This document shows, one piece after another, positions 1 through 8,306 of a stretch of DNA of 64,000 nucleotides; position 1 is the first letter of the stretch; each line of letters begins with the position of its first letter. The DNA comes from Anaerostipes hadrus ATCC 29173 = JCM 17467. GTDB lineage: Bacteria; Bacillota; Clostridia; Lachnospirales; Lachnospiraceae. Where the stretch lies: contig NZ_AP028031.1 in assembly GCF_030296915.1 (NCBI RefSeq), forward strand, positions 2,177,001 to 2,241,000, given 5' to 3'. The position numbers and the translations under genes were made by a program. The notes beneath the pieces are model-generated. The model was not told the origin of the DNA, ran no database searches, and saw only the letters and a program-made list of their open reading frames with translations.

Positions 1-211
1 TTGTCTCAACCAGTGTCTTTCCATCGATCGTGATCGTTCCGGATGTGATCGTCTCTAACTGATTCATACAACGCAGTAATGTTGATTTTCCTGATCCCGA
101 TGATCCAATGATCGAAATGATCTCGCCGTCATTGATGTTGAAGGAAATGTCTTTCAATACGGTAAGATCTCCGAATTTCTTCTCTAAGTTTTTAACGGAT
201 AAAATACTCAT
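1..211 (-). CDS. Amino-acid ABC transporter ATP-binding protein (N-terminal part)
   Basis: Only the first 70 codons are in the window; the gene runs off the left edge. The start ATG is at 209-211 with GGGAGG a few bases upstream. The visible protein begins MSILSVKNLEKKFG and carries a complete Walker A loop, GSSGSGKST, followed by LLRCMNQLE, typical of the GlnQ/HisP family that energises polar amino-acid import at the inner face of the membrane. It is the last visible gene of a three-gene unit (binding protein, permease, ATPase), and its ribosome site overlaps the permease stop codon, which suggests translational coupling. The exact amino-acid substrate cannot be read from the sequence. Confidence 0.93.
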   Translation of the reverse strand, partial: MSILSVKNLEKKFGDLTVLKDISFNINDGEIISIIGSSGSGKSTLLRCMNQLETITSGTITIDGKTLVET

Positions 212-223
212 CTTCTTTCCTCC

Positions 224-880
224 CTAACGATAATAGTTCATTCTTTTCTCAATGACTGAGAATACTTTTGATACAATGGCATTCATGATCAAGTAGAAAA
301 TACCTGCTACAACAAGATAGATCATTCCACGGCTTCGTGCCATCTGGTTTGTTGCCACAACGTAAATCTCCATAACACCAATAACATGAGCTAAGGATGT
401 ATCCTTAACCAATGTCATACACTCACTTCCAAGGGATGGTGTGATGATCTTTACAACCTGAGGTAAAATGATCTTAAAGAATGTCTGTGATCTGTTAAAT
501 CCTAATACTTTCGCTGCTTCATACTGACCTTTTGGAATTGCCTGAATACCACTTCGATAAATCTCTGCAAAATATGCTGCGTAATTTAAAGAAAAACCGA
601 TAATTGCCGCTGTCATACGATCAAGGCTTAATCCTGCGATATAATATAGTCCAAAATAGAATCCATATAACTGCAGGATCAGTGGTGTCCCTCTCATGAT
701 CAATAGGAAAAATCGAATTGGCATCTGAATGATCAGAAGCTTTGACATTCTTCCTTTAGCAATTATCATACCAAGAATCAGTCCAAAAATCAAAGTCAGA
801 AAGAATAAGATCAATGTAGATTGCAGACCATTTTCAATTAATAACTTTACGATTTCTGGAAAACTTTGTGTTCCATCCAT
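224..880 (-). CDS. Amino-acid ABC transporter permease
   Basis: A 218-residue integral membrane protein of the HisM/GlnP polar amino-acid permease family. Hydrophobic segments lie near residues 19-41, 55-75, 85-105 and 185-210. The EAA loop that docks on the ATPase is visible as YEAAKVLGF near residues 120-128, followed by the usual IILPQ. The length is normal for the family. It lies between the binding-protein gene upstream and the ATPase downstream and should form the membrane channel as a dimer. The substrate is inferred to be a polar amino acid or cystine-like compound from family membership only. Confidence 0.93.
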   Translation of the reverse strand: MDGTQSFPEIVKLLIENGLQSTLILFFLTLIFGLILGMIIAKGRMSKLLIIQMPIRFFLLIMRGTPLILQLYGFYFGLYYIAGLSLDRMTAAIIGFSLNYAAYFAEIYRSGIQAIPKGQYEAAKVLGFNRSQTFFKIILPQVVKIITPSLGSECMTLVKDTSLAHVIGVMEIYVVATNQMARSRGMIYLVVAGIFYLIMNAIVSKVFSVIEKRMNYYR

Positions 881-962
881 AATTTTCTACTCCTATATTA
901 CTTATTTTTATCTATATTTATAAGGGACGGGTTATTCCTTTATAATATCTTTATAAGCGGAA

Positions 963-988
963 AAAGGGCTTTAGCACGTAAGCCCTTT
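963..988 (-). terminator. Intra-operon hairpin between binding protein and permease
   Basis: A 9-bp perfect stem (AAAGGGCTT/AAGCCCTTT) with an 8-base loop, followed on the minus strand by a short T-run. It lies just after the binding-protein stop and before the permease. Such hairpins often act as partial terminators or 3' stabilisers that keep the binding protein in molar excess; that role is inference here. Confidence 0.7.
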
Positions 989-1012
989 CTTCCTTAAAAT
1001 TTATTTCTTTAA

Positions 1013-1819
1013 TTATTTGATTGTTGTGATGTCTTCATCAAACCATTTTTCGCTTATCTTCTTTAATGTACCATCTTTTGCCATTGCTTTTAACTGTTTT
1101 ACAACTTCGTTGCAAAGTGCTTTGTCATCTTTTCTGAATCCAATGACATATTTTTCTTTTGCTACACTGTCTTCTAATACTTTATATTTACCAGCATCTT
1201 TCTTTGTGTAGTATTTTGCAACAACTTCATCCATAACAGCCGCATCTAATCCGTGTCCTAAATCATTTAAAATCTGAACATTGTCTGCTAACAGTTTGAT
1301 CTTTGAATTCTTTAATTCTTTTACACTATCTGCTGCATCAGCTGCTGTAGATCCTGACTGAATTCCAACTTCTGTATCTTTTGTAATGTCTTTTAAAGAT
1401 TTGATCTTACTGTTTGCTGGTACAATCAGTACCTGATGGTTATCCATGTAAGATTCTGAACATAACATTTCTTTTGCTCTGGCTTTGCTGTATGTAACAC
1501 CATTCCATAAACAGTCAACTTTCTCTGTATTAAGTTCCTGTTCTTTGGAATTCCAGTTGATTGGCTGTAATTTTAATTTGATTCCCATTCTCTTTGTTAC
1601 TTCTTTTGCAAGATCGATATCAAATCCTACAATATTATCTTTCTTATCTGTAAATCCCATTGGTGGAAAGGATGAATCAAGTCCAAGAACTAATTCTTTC
1701 TTAGACTGTACATCTTTCAATGAGTTATCTGCCTTCTTCTTTTCTTCTTTCTTACCGCATCCTACGAGCATAGATGCTGCAAGTGCGACTGTTAATAACC
1801 CGACTAAAAACTTTTTCAT
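1013..1819 (-). CDS. Amino-acid ABC transporter substrate-binding lipoprotein
   Basis: 268 residues with a lipoprotein signal peptide: basic start, hydrophobic core and an LVGC lipobox with Cys21 as the predicted lipidated residue. The mature part is a family-3 solute-binding protein. LGLDSSFPPMGF and NIVGFDIDLAKEV give the first ligand-binding lobe, WNGVTYSKAR the hinge region, and QSGSTAADA the second-lobe ligand loop. It is anchored outside the membrane and would deliver a polar amino acid to the permease encoded downstream. It is first in its unit and has a strong promoter about 65 bases upstream. The ligand is not determined. Confidence 0.94.
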   Translation of the reverse strand: MKKFLVGLLTVALAASMLVGCGKKEEKKKADNSLKDVQSKKELVLGLDSSFPPMGFTDKKDNIVGFDIDLAKEVTKRMGIKLKLQPINWNSKEQELNTEKVDCLWNGVTYSKARAKEMLCSESYMDNHQVLIVPANSKIKSLKDITKDTEVGIQSGSTAADAADSVKELKNSKIKLLADNVQILNDLGHGLDAAVMDEVVAKYYTKKDAGKYKVLEDSVAKEKYVIGFRKDDKALCNEVVKQLKAMAKDGTLKKISEKWFDEDITTIK

Positions 1820-1875
1820 AACTTTATCGCTCCTTTATACATTTTATTCAATCAGCACGCTACCATGCTAAAGTA

Positions 1876-1912
1876 TTTGCTTTATAATAGCAAAGTTCTC
1901 TTGCTTTGTCAA
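1876..1912 (-). promoter_or_regulatory. Sigma-A promoter of the amino-acid ABC operon, with palindrome over the -10
   Basis: On the minus strand TTGACA (1907-1912) and TATTAT (1884-1889) are 17 bp apart, a near-consensus vegetative promoter. A hyphenated inverted repeat TTTGCT-N7-AGCAAA (1876-1894) covers the -10 box, a plausible repressor site; the repressor is unknown. Confidence 0.75.
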
Positions 1913-1954
1913 ACCTTATCCTCTGTTTTTTGTTACATTTCTATTACATATTTA

Positions 1955-2004
1955 TTGAGTTTCCATGAATCTTGTGCTATTCTAGAAGAGTATAAAAGGA
2001 GGAG
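1955..2004 (+). promoter_or_regulatory. Promoter and ribosome site of the glucosaminidase gene
   Basis: TTGAGT (1955-1960), a 17-bp spacer and TATTCT (1978-1983) give a fair sigma-A promoter. AGGAGGAG (1997-2004) lies five bases before the ATG at 2010. Confidence 0.6.
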
Positions 2005-2009
2005 TATCA

Positions 2010-3356
2010 ATGTATTATAAAAAAATACTTGCTGCAGCATTAACTGTTTCATGTATCGGTGGTATCGTACCTGCAAACTCTGTACAGGCAGCAAGTCTTA
2101 AGATCCGCTACAGCGGCAAAACACGTTACTATAAAGGAAAACAATTACATGTCAGCTATGCAAATAAGAACCTGTCTTCTAAATATGTTGGCATTCAGAT
2201 CAATAAAGTCAATATGATCCCTTATTATGACTATCTTGTAAAGCAGGGTCCGAAAGTCAAACGTACTTACTCTAAGAGCAGTGGAAAACTGATCCTTAAG
2301 AATGGCGATGACACACTGACAGCTTATGTAGGAAAACGTACATACTACTTAAATGGGGTAAAGAAAACCTTCAGCGTTGCCCCTACAAAGGTAAAATATT
2401 ATAAGACAAAGAAGACTATCATCTTAATTCCTGCTAATGCGATCGTCAAAGGACTGGGATTAAATTATAAGTATAGTTCTTCTTCAAAAAGGATCTATAT
2501 CACACAGCCTGTCATTCCTTCAGATTCAACAACACAGGTCCAAACACAACCAAGTGGTTCTGTGCAGTATACAAATTACAATAAGAGTTTATCAGCTTAT
2601 GTAACTGCAGAGAAAAAACAACATCCAACTTACGGTGGCAAGAGCATCAGTACATCAACTTACACAAGCTATATCGATCCATCAAAGGATACAACAAATA
2701 ATTTTCAGTTCTTAACACTGGATACATACCGTGAAGTTGATCCAACTGCATATAACAACTTATTAAATAGTAAATTAAAATCAAACAGTGTCTTAAGAAA
2801 TAAAGGAAATGTCTTGATCGCTGCTGCAAAACAGTATAATATCGATCCTGTATATTTACTATGCCAGACAATTCTTGAAACTGGATATGGTACAAGCACC
2901 TTATCTCAGGGAAAAGCGATCACAACCGTTGTTTCTGGAAGTTCTGTTGTAAGAGATAGTTCTGGAAATGTCACAGGATTTAAGACTGTCAATGGAAAAT
3001 ATAAAACATCCACAATCTCTAAGAAGACCGTGTATAATCTCTACGGAATCAAAGCCTATGATAGTGATCCTCAGCTTTGCGGATTCAGCTATGCATATTA
3101 TCAAGGCTGGACAAGTGTCGATGCGGCAATTTATGGTGCCGCTAAGTATGTAAGCCAAGACTATATCCATAATCAGACTTATCATCAAAATACACTTTAT
3201 AAATTCCGTTACAACCCAAATATCAATTATCTATGGCACGAATACGCAACAGATCCATCCTATGCAAAACAGATTGCTACGATCATGTATAGTCAGTTCC
3301 GTAGTGTTTATAGATCAGATGTGTCATTTACATATGATAAACCACACTTCAATTAG
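2010..3356 (+). CDS. Secreted glucosaminidase-domain protein (probable peptidoglycan hydrolase)
   Basis: 448 residues. A signal peptide ends near residue 28 (VQAAS). Residues about 30-170 resemble a copper-amine-oxidase-N-terminal type domain (strand-rich, with KYYKTKKTIILIPANAIVK), common as a wall-associated stalk in Clostridia. After a Ser/Thr/Gln linker (about 170-190), residues about 230-430 form a glucosaminidase (LytG/FlgJ-like) domain: KQYNIDPVYLLCQTILETGYG holds the likely catalytic Glu in the LETGYG segment, and NLYGIKAYD matches the following substrate loop. The predicted role is cutting N-acetylglucosamine linkages in cell-wall glycan during growth or separation. It is monocistronic and convergent with the phosphate cluster, separated by the left inverted repeat. 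Confidence 0.85.
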   Translation: MYYKKILAAALTVSCIGGIVPANSVQAASLKIRYSGKTRYYKGKQLHVSYANKNLSSKYVGIQINKVNMIPYYDYLVKQGPKVKRTYSKSSGKLILKNGDDTLTAYVGKRTYYLNGVKKTFSVAPTKVKYYKTKKTIILIPANAIVKGLGLNYKYSSSSKRIYITQPVIPSDSTTQVQTQPSGSVQYTNYNKSLSAYVTAEKKQHPTYGGKSISTSTYTSYIDPSKDTTNNFQFLTLDTYREVDPTAYNNLLNSKLKSNSVLRNKGNVLIAAAKQYNIDPVYLLCQTILETGYGTSTLSQGKAITTVVSGSSVVRDSSGNVTGFKTVNGKYKTSTISKKTVYNLYGIKAYDSDPQLCGFSYAYYQGWTSVDAAIYGAAKYVSQDYIHNQTYHQNTLYKFRYNPNINYLWHEYATDPSYAKQIATIMYSQFRSVYRSDVSFTYDKPHFN

Positions 3357-3362
3357 ATTTTT

Positions 3363-3947
3363 AATTGTATGAGTTGAAGGTCATCGAGTATTTAGAGAAA
3401 AAATGAAAGATAGCATATGTGCAACACGAATTCCATTGACGGAGTTTTGACAGAACGCTTATCCGCTGGATCTCCTGCGATAACTCGCGTTGAAAGCTAC
3501 TAAAACCAGTAGTCTTTGACGCTCAAACAATCGCCCGATCCAGCTGCGATTCCATCAAAACTCCTATGGAATTCGATCGTTGCTCATATGCTATCTTTCA
3601 TTTTTTCTCTAAATACCTGAAGACTTTCAATCATAAAATTAAGAAAATCCAAGCTGAGGGATGAATGTTAAATGTTATTGTTTTTTAATTTTTGTAGTGG
3701 TAGGCAGAAAGTTATAATAAATACCAATACAGTAAAACATACACACTGTGTGGTGGTTTGAATCACGTAAATTATTTGAATATTATAAAAAGAAATCATG
3801 TGTCAGTAACCGTACGGACACGTCTGCACTTAGCGAGTGGATGGTCGTTAGACCATTCAGGAGCTTAGTACAGCTACGTGGGAGTCCGAACGCAAGTGGG
3901 TTGCAGACACATGATCTCTTTTTATAATATTCCACCAATAATTTCCG
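3363..3947. repeat. Long inverted repeat copy A, two large hairpins (left of pst-pho)
   Basis: 585 bp, present again in inverted orientation and identical length at 10195-10779. Inside are two imperfect palindromes: hairpin 1 at 3371-3632 (262 bp) and hairpin 2 at 3779-3931 (153 bp), separated by a 146-bp AT-rich spacer. By hand alignment with copy B, hairpin 1 differs at 9 positions, hairpin 2 at 10 and the spacer at about 23, so the hairpins are better conserved than the spacer. The repeat begins 6 bp after the glucosaminidase stop and ends 8 bp before the phoR stop. It holds no convincing coding frame and I do not recognise the family. Confidence 0.95.
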
Positions 3948-3955
3948 TCTTCAAA

Positions 3956-5311
3956 CTACAAATCAGAATTTTGCCGTGGAAATACAACCGTGATCTTTGT
4001 TCCTTTTCCCACTTCGCTTTCTACTTCCATCTCTGCATGATGGAATTTTGCTCCGTGTTTTACAATGGATAATCCGAGTCCTGAGCCTTCTTTTTGGTTT
4101 GAATGGCTCTTATCTACACGATAAAAACGTTCAAATATACGATCAATGTCTTCTTTTGGAATACCAATTCCGGTATCTTCTACAATAACTGTTGGGTAAT
4201 CGCCCATTTTTGAAATCGTGAATACGACTTCTCCGCCAGGATGATTGTATTTAATAGCATTCTCGCATACATTAAAAAACATTTCGTAAAGGATCTGTGT
4301 AACTCCTCGGATCTTCGTATGAATTCCGCGGATATGAATAGCTACATTTTCTTCTTCACTTCTTCGCTTCAGATCATTCTTGATACTGAATGCTAATTCA
4401 TAGAGATCGACATCTTTCCAGTCTAATTCCACTCTATTTTCATCGAGTCTTGAGAGTTTGATGATTCCTTCGATCATCGAGATCAATCTTCTTGCTTCAT
4501 CATAGATCGTTGCAGAGAATCTTGGCATGTCTTCTGGTTTCACCAGCCCATCTTTCATTAATTCAGCGTATCCTGAAATCGTAGTCAATGGAGTTTTTAG
4601 TTCATGGGATACATTGGCTGAAAATTCTTTGCGCATATTTTCTGCTTCTTTGATCTCTTTGATCTGTCTTTCTATATCCATATTCTGTTTTTCAATCTTA
4701 TCAAGCAATGGCGTCAACTCACTATATGTTTTGTTCTGTTTTGGATGTATCAAATTTATCTGGTTGATTGGTTCTACGATACGATCTGTCGACATTCTTG
4801 ATAATATCACAGATAATATCGTTACAACTGCAAGAATCAAGGCGATGATCGGAATGATATCTTCCATCTGTCTTACGATCGTCTGGGTCTCCCGGCTCAT
4901 CCGAAGAATCGTTCCATCTTTTAACTTCAGCGCATAATAATAAGTCTGTTTTCGTAATGTCATTGACATACGAGTATCTTCCCCATGTCCATGTTTAAAT
5001 GCTTCTTTGACTTCTGTACGATTCTTATGGTTTCCCATGGATTTTTCTTTCCCGCTGCTGTCATAAATAACCGTTCCATCCTTAGCGATCCTTGTAATCC
5101 TTGTGATTGTAATATTTTTATATTTATCGAGATTTTGCTGATCCTCAAAATTAAGTGAAGCCGCCAAATAGGCCGCCTCATCTTTCATTCCTGTTTTTAT
5201 CTGTTCCATATAACGATAATATGTAAACATTCCAATAAGCGTTGTCGTGATCAGCACAGCTACAACTGCGATGTATACCATGTTGTTTAATATCTTTTGT
5301 TTCATTTTCAT
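3956..5311 (-). CDS. phoR: Phosphate-regulon sensor histidine kinase PhoR
   Basis: 451 residues from the ATG at 5309-5311, chosen because GGAGG lies just upstream and it overlaps the phoP stop as ATGA; a longer frame to 5371 has no ribosome site. Membrane segments at about 11-30 and 152-171 enclose an extracytoplasmic sensor region. The phosphorylated His236 lies in SHELKTP; the ATP-binding N box is NAIKYN (about 341), with G boxes EDTGIGIP and GSGLGL and the F box ERFYR. It would phosphorylate PhoP when phosphate is scarce. It is the last gene of pstSCAB-phoU-phoP-phoR, and its 3' end abuts inverted repeat copy A. Assignment to PhoR rather than a generic kinase rests on the pst/phoU context. 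Confidence 0.93.
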   Translation of the reverse strand: MKMKQKILNNMVYIAVVAVLITTTLIGMFTYYRYMEQIKTGMKDEAAYLAASLNFEDQQNLDKYKNITITRITRIAKDGTVIYDSSGKEKSMGNHKNRTEVKEAFKHGHGEDTRMSMTLRKQTYYYALKLKDGTILRMSRETQTIVRQMEDIIPIIALILAVVTILSVILSRMSTDRIVEPINQINLIHPKQNKTYSELTPLLDKIEKQNMDIERQIKEIKEAENMRKEFSANVSHELKTPLTTISGYAELMKDGLVKPEDMPRFSATIYDEARRLISMIEGIIKLSRLDENRVELDWKDVDLYELAFSIKNDLKRRSEEENVAIHIRGIHTKIRGVTQILYEMFFNVCENAIKYNHPGGEVVFTISKMGDYPTVIVEDTGIGIPKEDIDRIFERFYRVDKSHSNQKEGSGLGLSIVKHGAKFHHAEMEVESEVGKGTKITVVFPRQNSDL

Positions 5312-5988
5312 GATTCGTTGCCTCCGATCCGGTAACCGATTCCTCTGACCGTCTCGATAAGCTTTCCACATTCTCCAAGCTTCTGCCTTAATGAACGAAT
5401 ATGAACATCGACAGTTCTTGTCTCACCATCAAAATCATATCCCCAGATATTGGTAAGTAGCTGATCTCTGTTTAATACATTTCCTTTACTCTCTACCAAT
5501 AAACATAATAGTTTAAATTCCTTATTGGTTAATGTCACTTCATTCCCACAGGATTTTACTTTATGTTTATTTGGATAAATCTTTAATTGTCCAACAACGA
5601 TCTCGTCTTTTTTTTCATTTCTGCTGGAACGTCTCAATACCGCTTTGACTCTGGATACAAGTTCCATCATTCCGAATGGTTTTGTAATATAATCATCTGC
5701 CCCACTATCAAGTCCGAGTACTTTATCATACTCTGTTCCCTTTGCTGTCATCATAATGATCGGCAGATCTCTGGTCGCTGATTTTTTGCGAAGTTTTCCT
5801 AAAATCGATATTCCGTCTTCTCCTGGAAGCATAATATCTAATAATACCAGTTCTGGCTTCTCTCCATCACTTAAAGCTTTTAAAAACTCTGATCCATTTT
5901 CAAATCCACAGGCATCAAATCCGGTACTTTGTAAGGTATATGTCACCAGTTCTCTGATATTCGGATCGTCTTCTACAACAAAAATCAC
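5308..5988 (-). CDS. phoP: Phosphate-regulon response regulator PhoP
   Basis: 226 residues, OmpR/PhoB class. The receiver domain (1-120) has acidic residues in VVEDD and the phosphorylated Asp51 in LLDIMLPGEDG; Lys of ITKPF completes the site. A winged-helix DNA-binding domain follows (about 130-224) with GYDFDGETRTVDVHIRSLR as the recognition region. The start is GTG at 5986-5988, eight bases after AAGGAGG, and overlaps the phoU stop as GTGA; the phoR start overlaps its own stop. It should bind the TTAACA/TTTACA boxes upstream of pstS, giving autoregulation of the whole cluster. Confidence 0.94.
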   Translation of the reverse strand: MIFVVEDDPNIRELVTYTLQSTGFDACGFENGSEFLKALSDGEKPELVLLDIMLPGEDGISILGKLRKKSATRDLPIIMMTAKGTEYDKVLGLDSGADDYITKPFGMMELVSRVKAVLRRSSRNEKKDEIVVGQLKIYPNKHKVKSCGNEVTLTNKEFKLLCLLVESKGNVLNRDQLLTNIWGYDFDGETRTVDVHIRSLRQKLGECGKLIETVRGIGYRIGGNES

Positions 5989-6638
5989 AAGCTTCCTCCT
6001 TTATATTCCCCAGTGATCGCAAATTCGACCCATTCTGCGATATTACTTGCATGATCTCCGATTCTTTCAAAATACTTGGCGATCATAACGATGGCTACAC
6101 ACTCTTCTCCTTTCCCAGGATCTTCATGAATCAGTGAGATCGTTTCTTTCTTAACTCTGTTAAATAATTCATCCACAGTGTCATCCTGTTCGATCACTTC
6201 ATACGCGATTATCAGATTCTGTTTAATAAAAGATTGTATGCTCTTGCTTACCATACTGATCGTAGCTTTTGCCATCTTATCAAGATGTGTGTTCTCTCTG
6301 ATCGTAAGAACTTCTGCATCTTTTTTTACGATTCCAGTAATATCACATGCCTGGTCTCCGATACGTTCCATATCAGATACCATCTTCATAGCTGCTGATA
6401 TAACACGCAGATCGCTTGCCACTGGCTGTTGCTGCATCAGAAGTTTCATACAGATACGTTCGATATCTCTTTCCTTCTGATTGATTTCTTCTTCCATTGT
6501 TACAATATCATCCATCAGTTCTTTATCTCTTGTCGCAACGATCTTGGCCGCAGCTGTGATCATCTCTTCACATAAAGAACCCATGTCGATCATCTCTTGA
6601 TTTAACTTAAGCAGCTGTCTGTCGAATCGATTTCTCAT
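5985..6638 (-). CDS. phoU: Phosphate transport regulator PhoU
   Basis: 217 residues, all-helical, formed of two PhoU repeats: an N-terminal half with MEEEINQKERDIE and LRVISAAMKMVSDMERIGDQACDI, and a C-terminal half ending in YFERIGDHASNIAEWVEF. The two E/DRIGDxA motifs are the metal-cluster ligands of the family. PhoU links the state of the Pst transporter to PhoR, keeping the kinase quiet when phosphate is plentiful. It lies 5 bp after pstB and overlaps phoP by 4 bp, so the transporter, PhoU and the two-component pair appear to be one transcription unit. Confidence 0.96.
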   Translation of the reverse strand: MRNRFDRQLLKLNQEMIDMGSLCEEMITAAAKIVATRDKELMDDIVTMEEEINQKERDIERICMKLLMQQQPVASDLRVISAAMKMVSDMERIGDQACDITGIVKKDAEVLTIRENTHLDKMAKATISMVSKSIQSFIKQNLIIAYEVIEQDDTVDELFNRVKKETISLIHEDPGKGEECVAIVMIAKYFERIGDHASNIAEWVEFAITGEYKGGSL

Positions 6639-6643
6639 CTAAA

Positions 6644-7396
6644 TCACCCAAACCTTCCTGTAATATAATCTTCTGTTCTCTTATCCTGTGGCATAGAAAA
6701 TAGCTGATCTGATTTTCCGTACTCTACCATCTCTCCTAATAAGAAGAATGCTGTATTATCAGAAATTCTGACTGCTTGCTGCATATTATGTGTTACCATG
6801 ATGATCGTATACTTTGATTTTAATTCTACCGCAAGATCTTCAATTTTGGAAGTAGAAATTGGATCAAGAGCTGAAGTTGGTTCATCCATTAGTAAAACTT
6901 CAGGTTCTACAGCTAACGCTCTCGCGATACAAAGTCTCTGCTGCTGACCTCCAGAAAGCCCTAAAGCGCTTTTCTTTAAACGATCTTTTAATTCATCCCA
7001 GATTGCTGCATTTCTTAAAGATTTTTCTACGATATCATCTAATTTTGCTTTGCTTCGGATTCCATGAGTTCTTGGTCCATATGCAATATTGTCATAAATA
7101 CTCATTGGAAATGGATTTGGTTTCTGGAATACCATTCCAACTCGTTTTCTTAATAAATTGACATCCATGTCACCATAAATATCATCTCCGTCTAATGTTA
7201 CTTTACCTGTAATCTTACAACCTTCTACAAGATCATTCATTCGGTTTAATGATTTTAAAAGTGTAGATTTACCACATCCAGATGGTCCGATAAATGCCGT
7301 GATCTCATTTTTAGGAAGATCCAGATTAATATTTTTTAAAGCCTTGAATTTTCCATAATACAGGTCAAGGTTTTCAACTTTCATTTTACTATCCAT
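6644..7396 (-). CDS. pstB: Phosphate ABC transporter ATP-binding protein PstB
   Basis: 250 residues. Walker A is GPSGCGKST (about 37-45), the signature LSGGQQQR, Walker [15 protein letters not shown], and the switch His lies in VTHNMQQA. The family-typical stretch [24 protein letters not shown] is present. It hydrolyses ATP at the inner membrane face to drive phosphate import through PstCA. The frame begins [10 protein letters not shown]; Met5 is an alternative start. It lies 6 bp after pstA. Confidence 0.97.
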   Translation of the reverse strand: MDSKMKVENLDLYYGKFKALKNINLDLPKNEITAFIGPSGCGKSTLLKSLNRMNDLVEGCKITGKVTLDGDDIYGDMDVNLLRKRVGMVFQKPNPFPMSIYDNIAYGPRTHGIRSKAKLDDIVEKSLRNAAIWDELKDRLKKSALGLSGGQQQRLCIARALAVEPEVLLMDEPTSALDPISTSKIEDLAVELKSKYTIIMVTHNMQQAVRISDNTAFFLLGEMVEYGKSDQLFSMPQDKRTEDYITGRFG

Positions 7397-7402
7397 AATT
7401 GG

Positions 7403-8305
7403 TTACCCTTTCGTAATTCGTTTTGCGATAAATGAAGATACGGCGTTGATCACAAGCACGATCAGAAGTAACACAACTGCTGTTGCATATGCCTGATTGA
7501 TATGTAATCCTTCGCATGATAATACATACATATGAAGTGCCAGTGTACGTCCTGATCCCATAACATTTGCAGGAATTTCTGCGATCGTACCTGCTGTATA
7601 CATTAATGCTGCCGTCTCACCGACAATACGTCCGATTCCTAAAATAACTCCAGATAAAATTCCTGGAACTGCTGATGGCAAGATAATACAAAATACTGTT
7701 CTTAGTTTTCCTGCTCCAAGTCCAAAGCTTCCTTCTCTAAAAGAATCAGGCACAGACTTTAATGCTTCTTCGGTTGTTCTCATGATCAATGGTAAGATCA
7801 TGATTGCCATTGTTGCTGCTCCAGATAGCAGACATAATCCCCATCCCAAAGCTTTTACGAAAAATAACATACCGAATAATCCATACACGATCGATGGAAT
7901 TCCTGATAATGTTTCTGCTGTTAAACGAACAACCTCAACTAATTTATTTCCACGTTTTGCATACTCTACTAAATAAATTGCTGCAAAAATTCCAAGTGGT
8001 ACTGCTAATACCAAAGATAATACTGTCATGATCAAGGTATTAATGATTGCTGGGAATACCGATGCATTTTCACTTGTATATTTTAATTCAAATAATTGTG
8101 AATTTAAGTATGGTACTCCATTTACAAGAATATAAACGATCAAATATGCAAGTACTGCGACAGTTGCGATCATCGCAACATTTACAAGAAGCCATAATAC
8201 AAAGGATAACGGCGTTCTTTTATATGATTTCATTCTTTGTATCCAAGACGTTTTATTGATTGCTTGGATCTTTTCTACTGATTCCATTTCTTTCACCGCT
8301 TCCAT
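7403..8305 (-). CDS. pstA: Phosphate ABC transporter permease PstA
   Basis: 300 residues, inner-membrane permease with six predicted helices; the first is at about 37-61 after a cytoplasmic N-terminus. Family motifs include LAETLSGIPSIVYGLFGM and the EAA loop SFREGSFGLGAGKLRTVF, with GIILGIGRIVGETAA-like text near 225-235. It pairs with PstC to form the phosphate channel. One base separates it from the end of pstC, indicating tight coupling. Confidence 0.96.
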   Translation of the reverse strand: MEAVKEMESVEKIQAINKTSWIQRMKSYKRTPLSFVLWLLVNVAMIATVAVLAYLIVYILVNGVPYLNSQLFELKYTSENASVFPAIINTLIMTVLSLVLAVPLGIFAAIYLVEYAKRGNKLVEVVRLTAETLSGIPSIVYGLFGMLFFVKALGWGLCLLSGAATMAIMILPLIMRTTEEALKSVPDSFREGSFGLGAGKLRTVFCIILPSAVPGILSGVILGIGRIVGETAALMYTAGTIAEIPANVMGSGRTLALHMYVLSCEGLHINQAYATAVVLLLIVLVINAVSSFIAKRITKG

Positions 8306-8306
8306 T

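Noticed and set aside
3363-3947. Repeat copies as group II intron or IS element
   Set aside because: No reading frame for transposase or reverse transcriptase, no domain V-like motif; the internal hairpins explain the sequence better.
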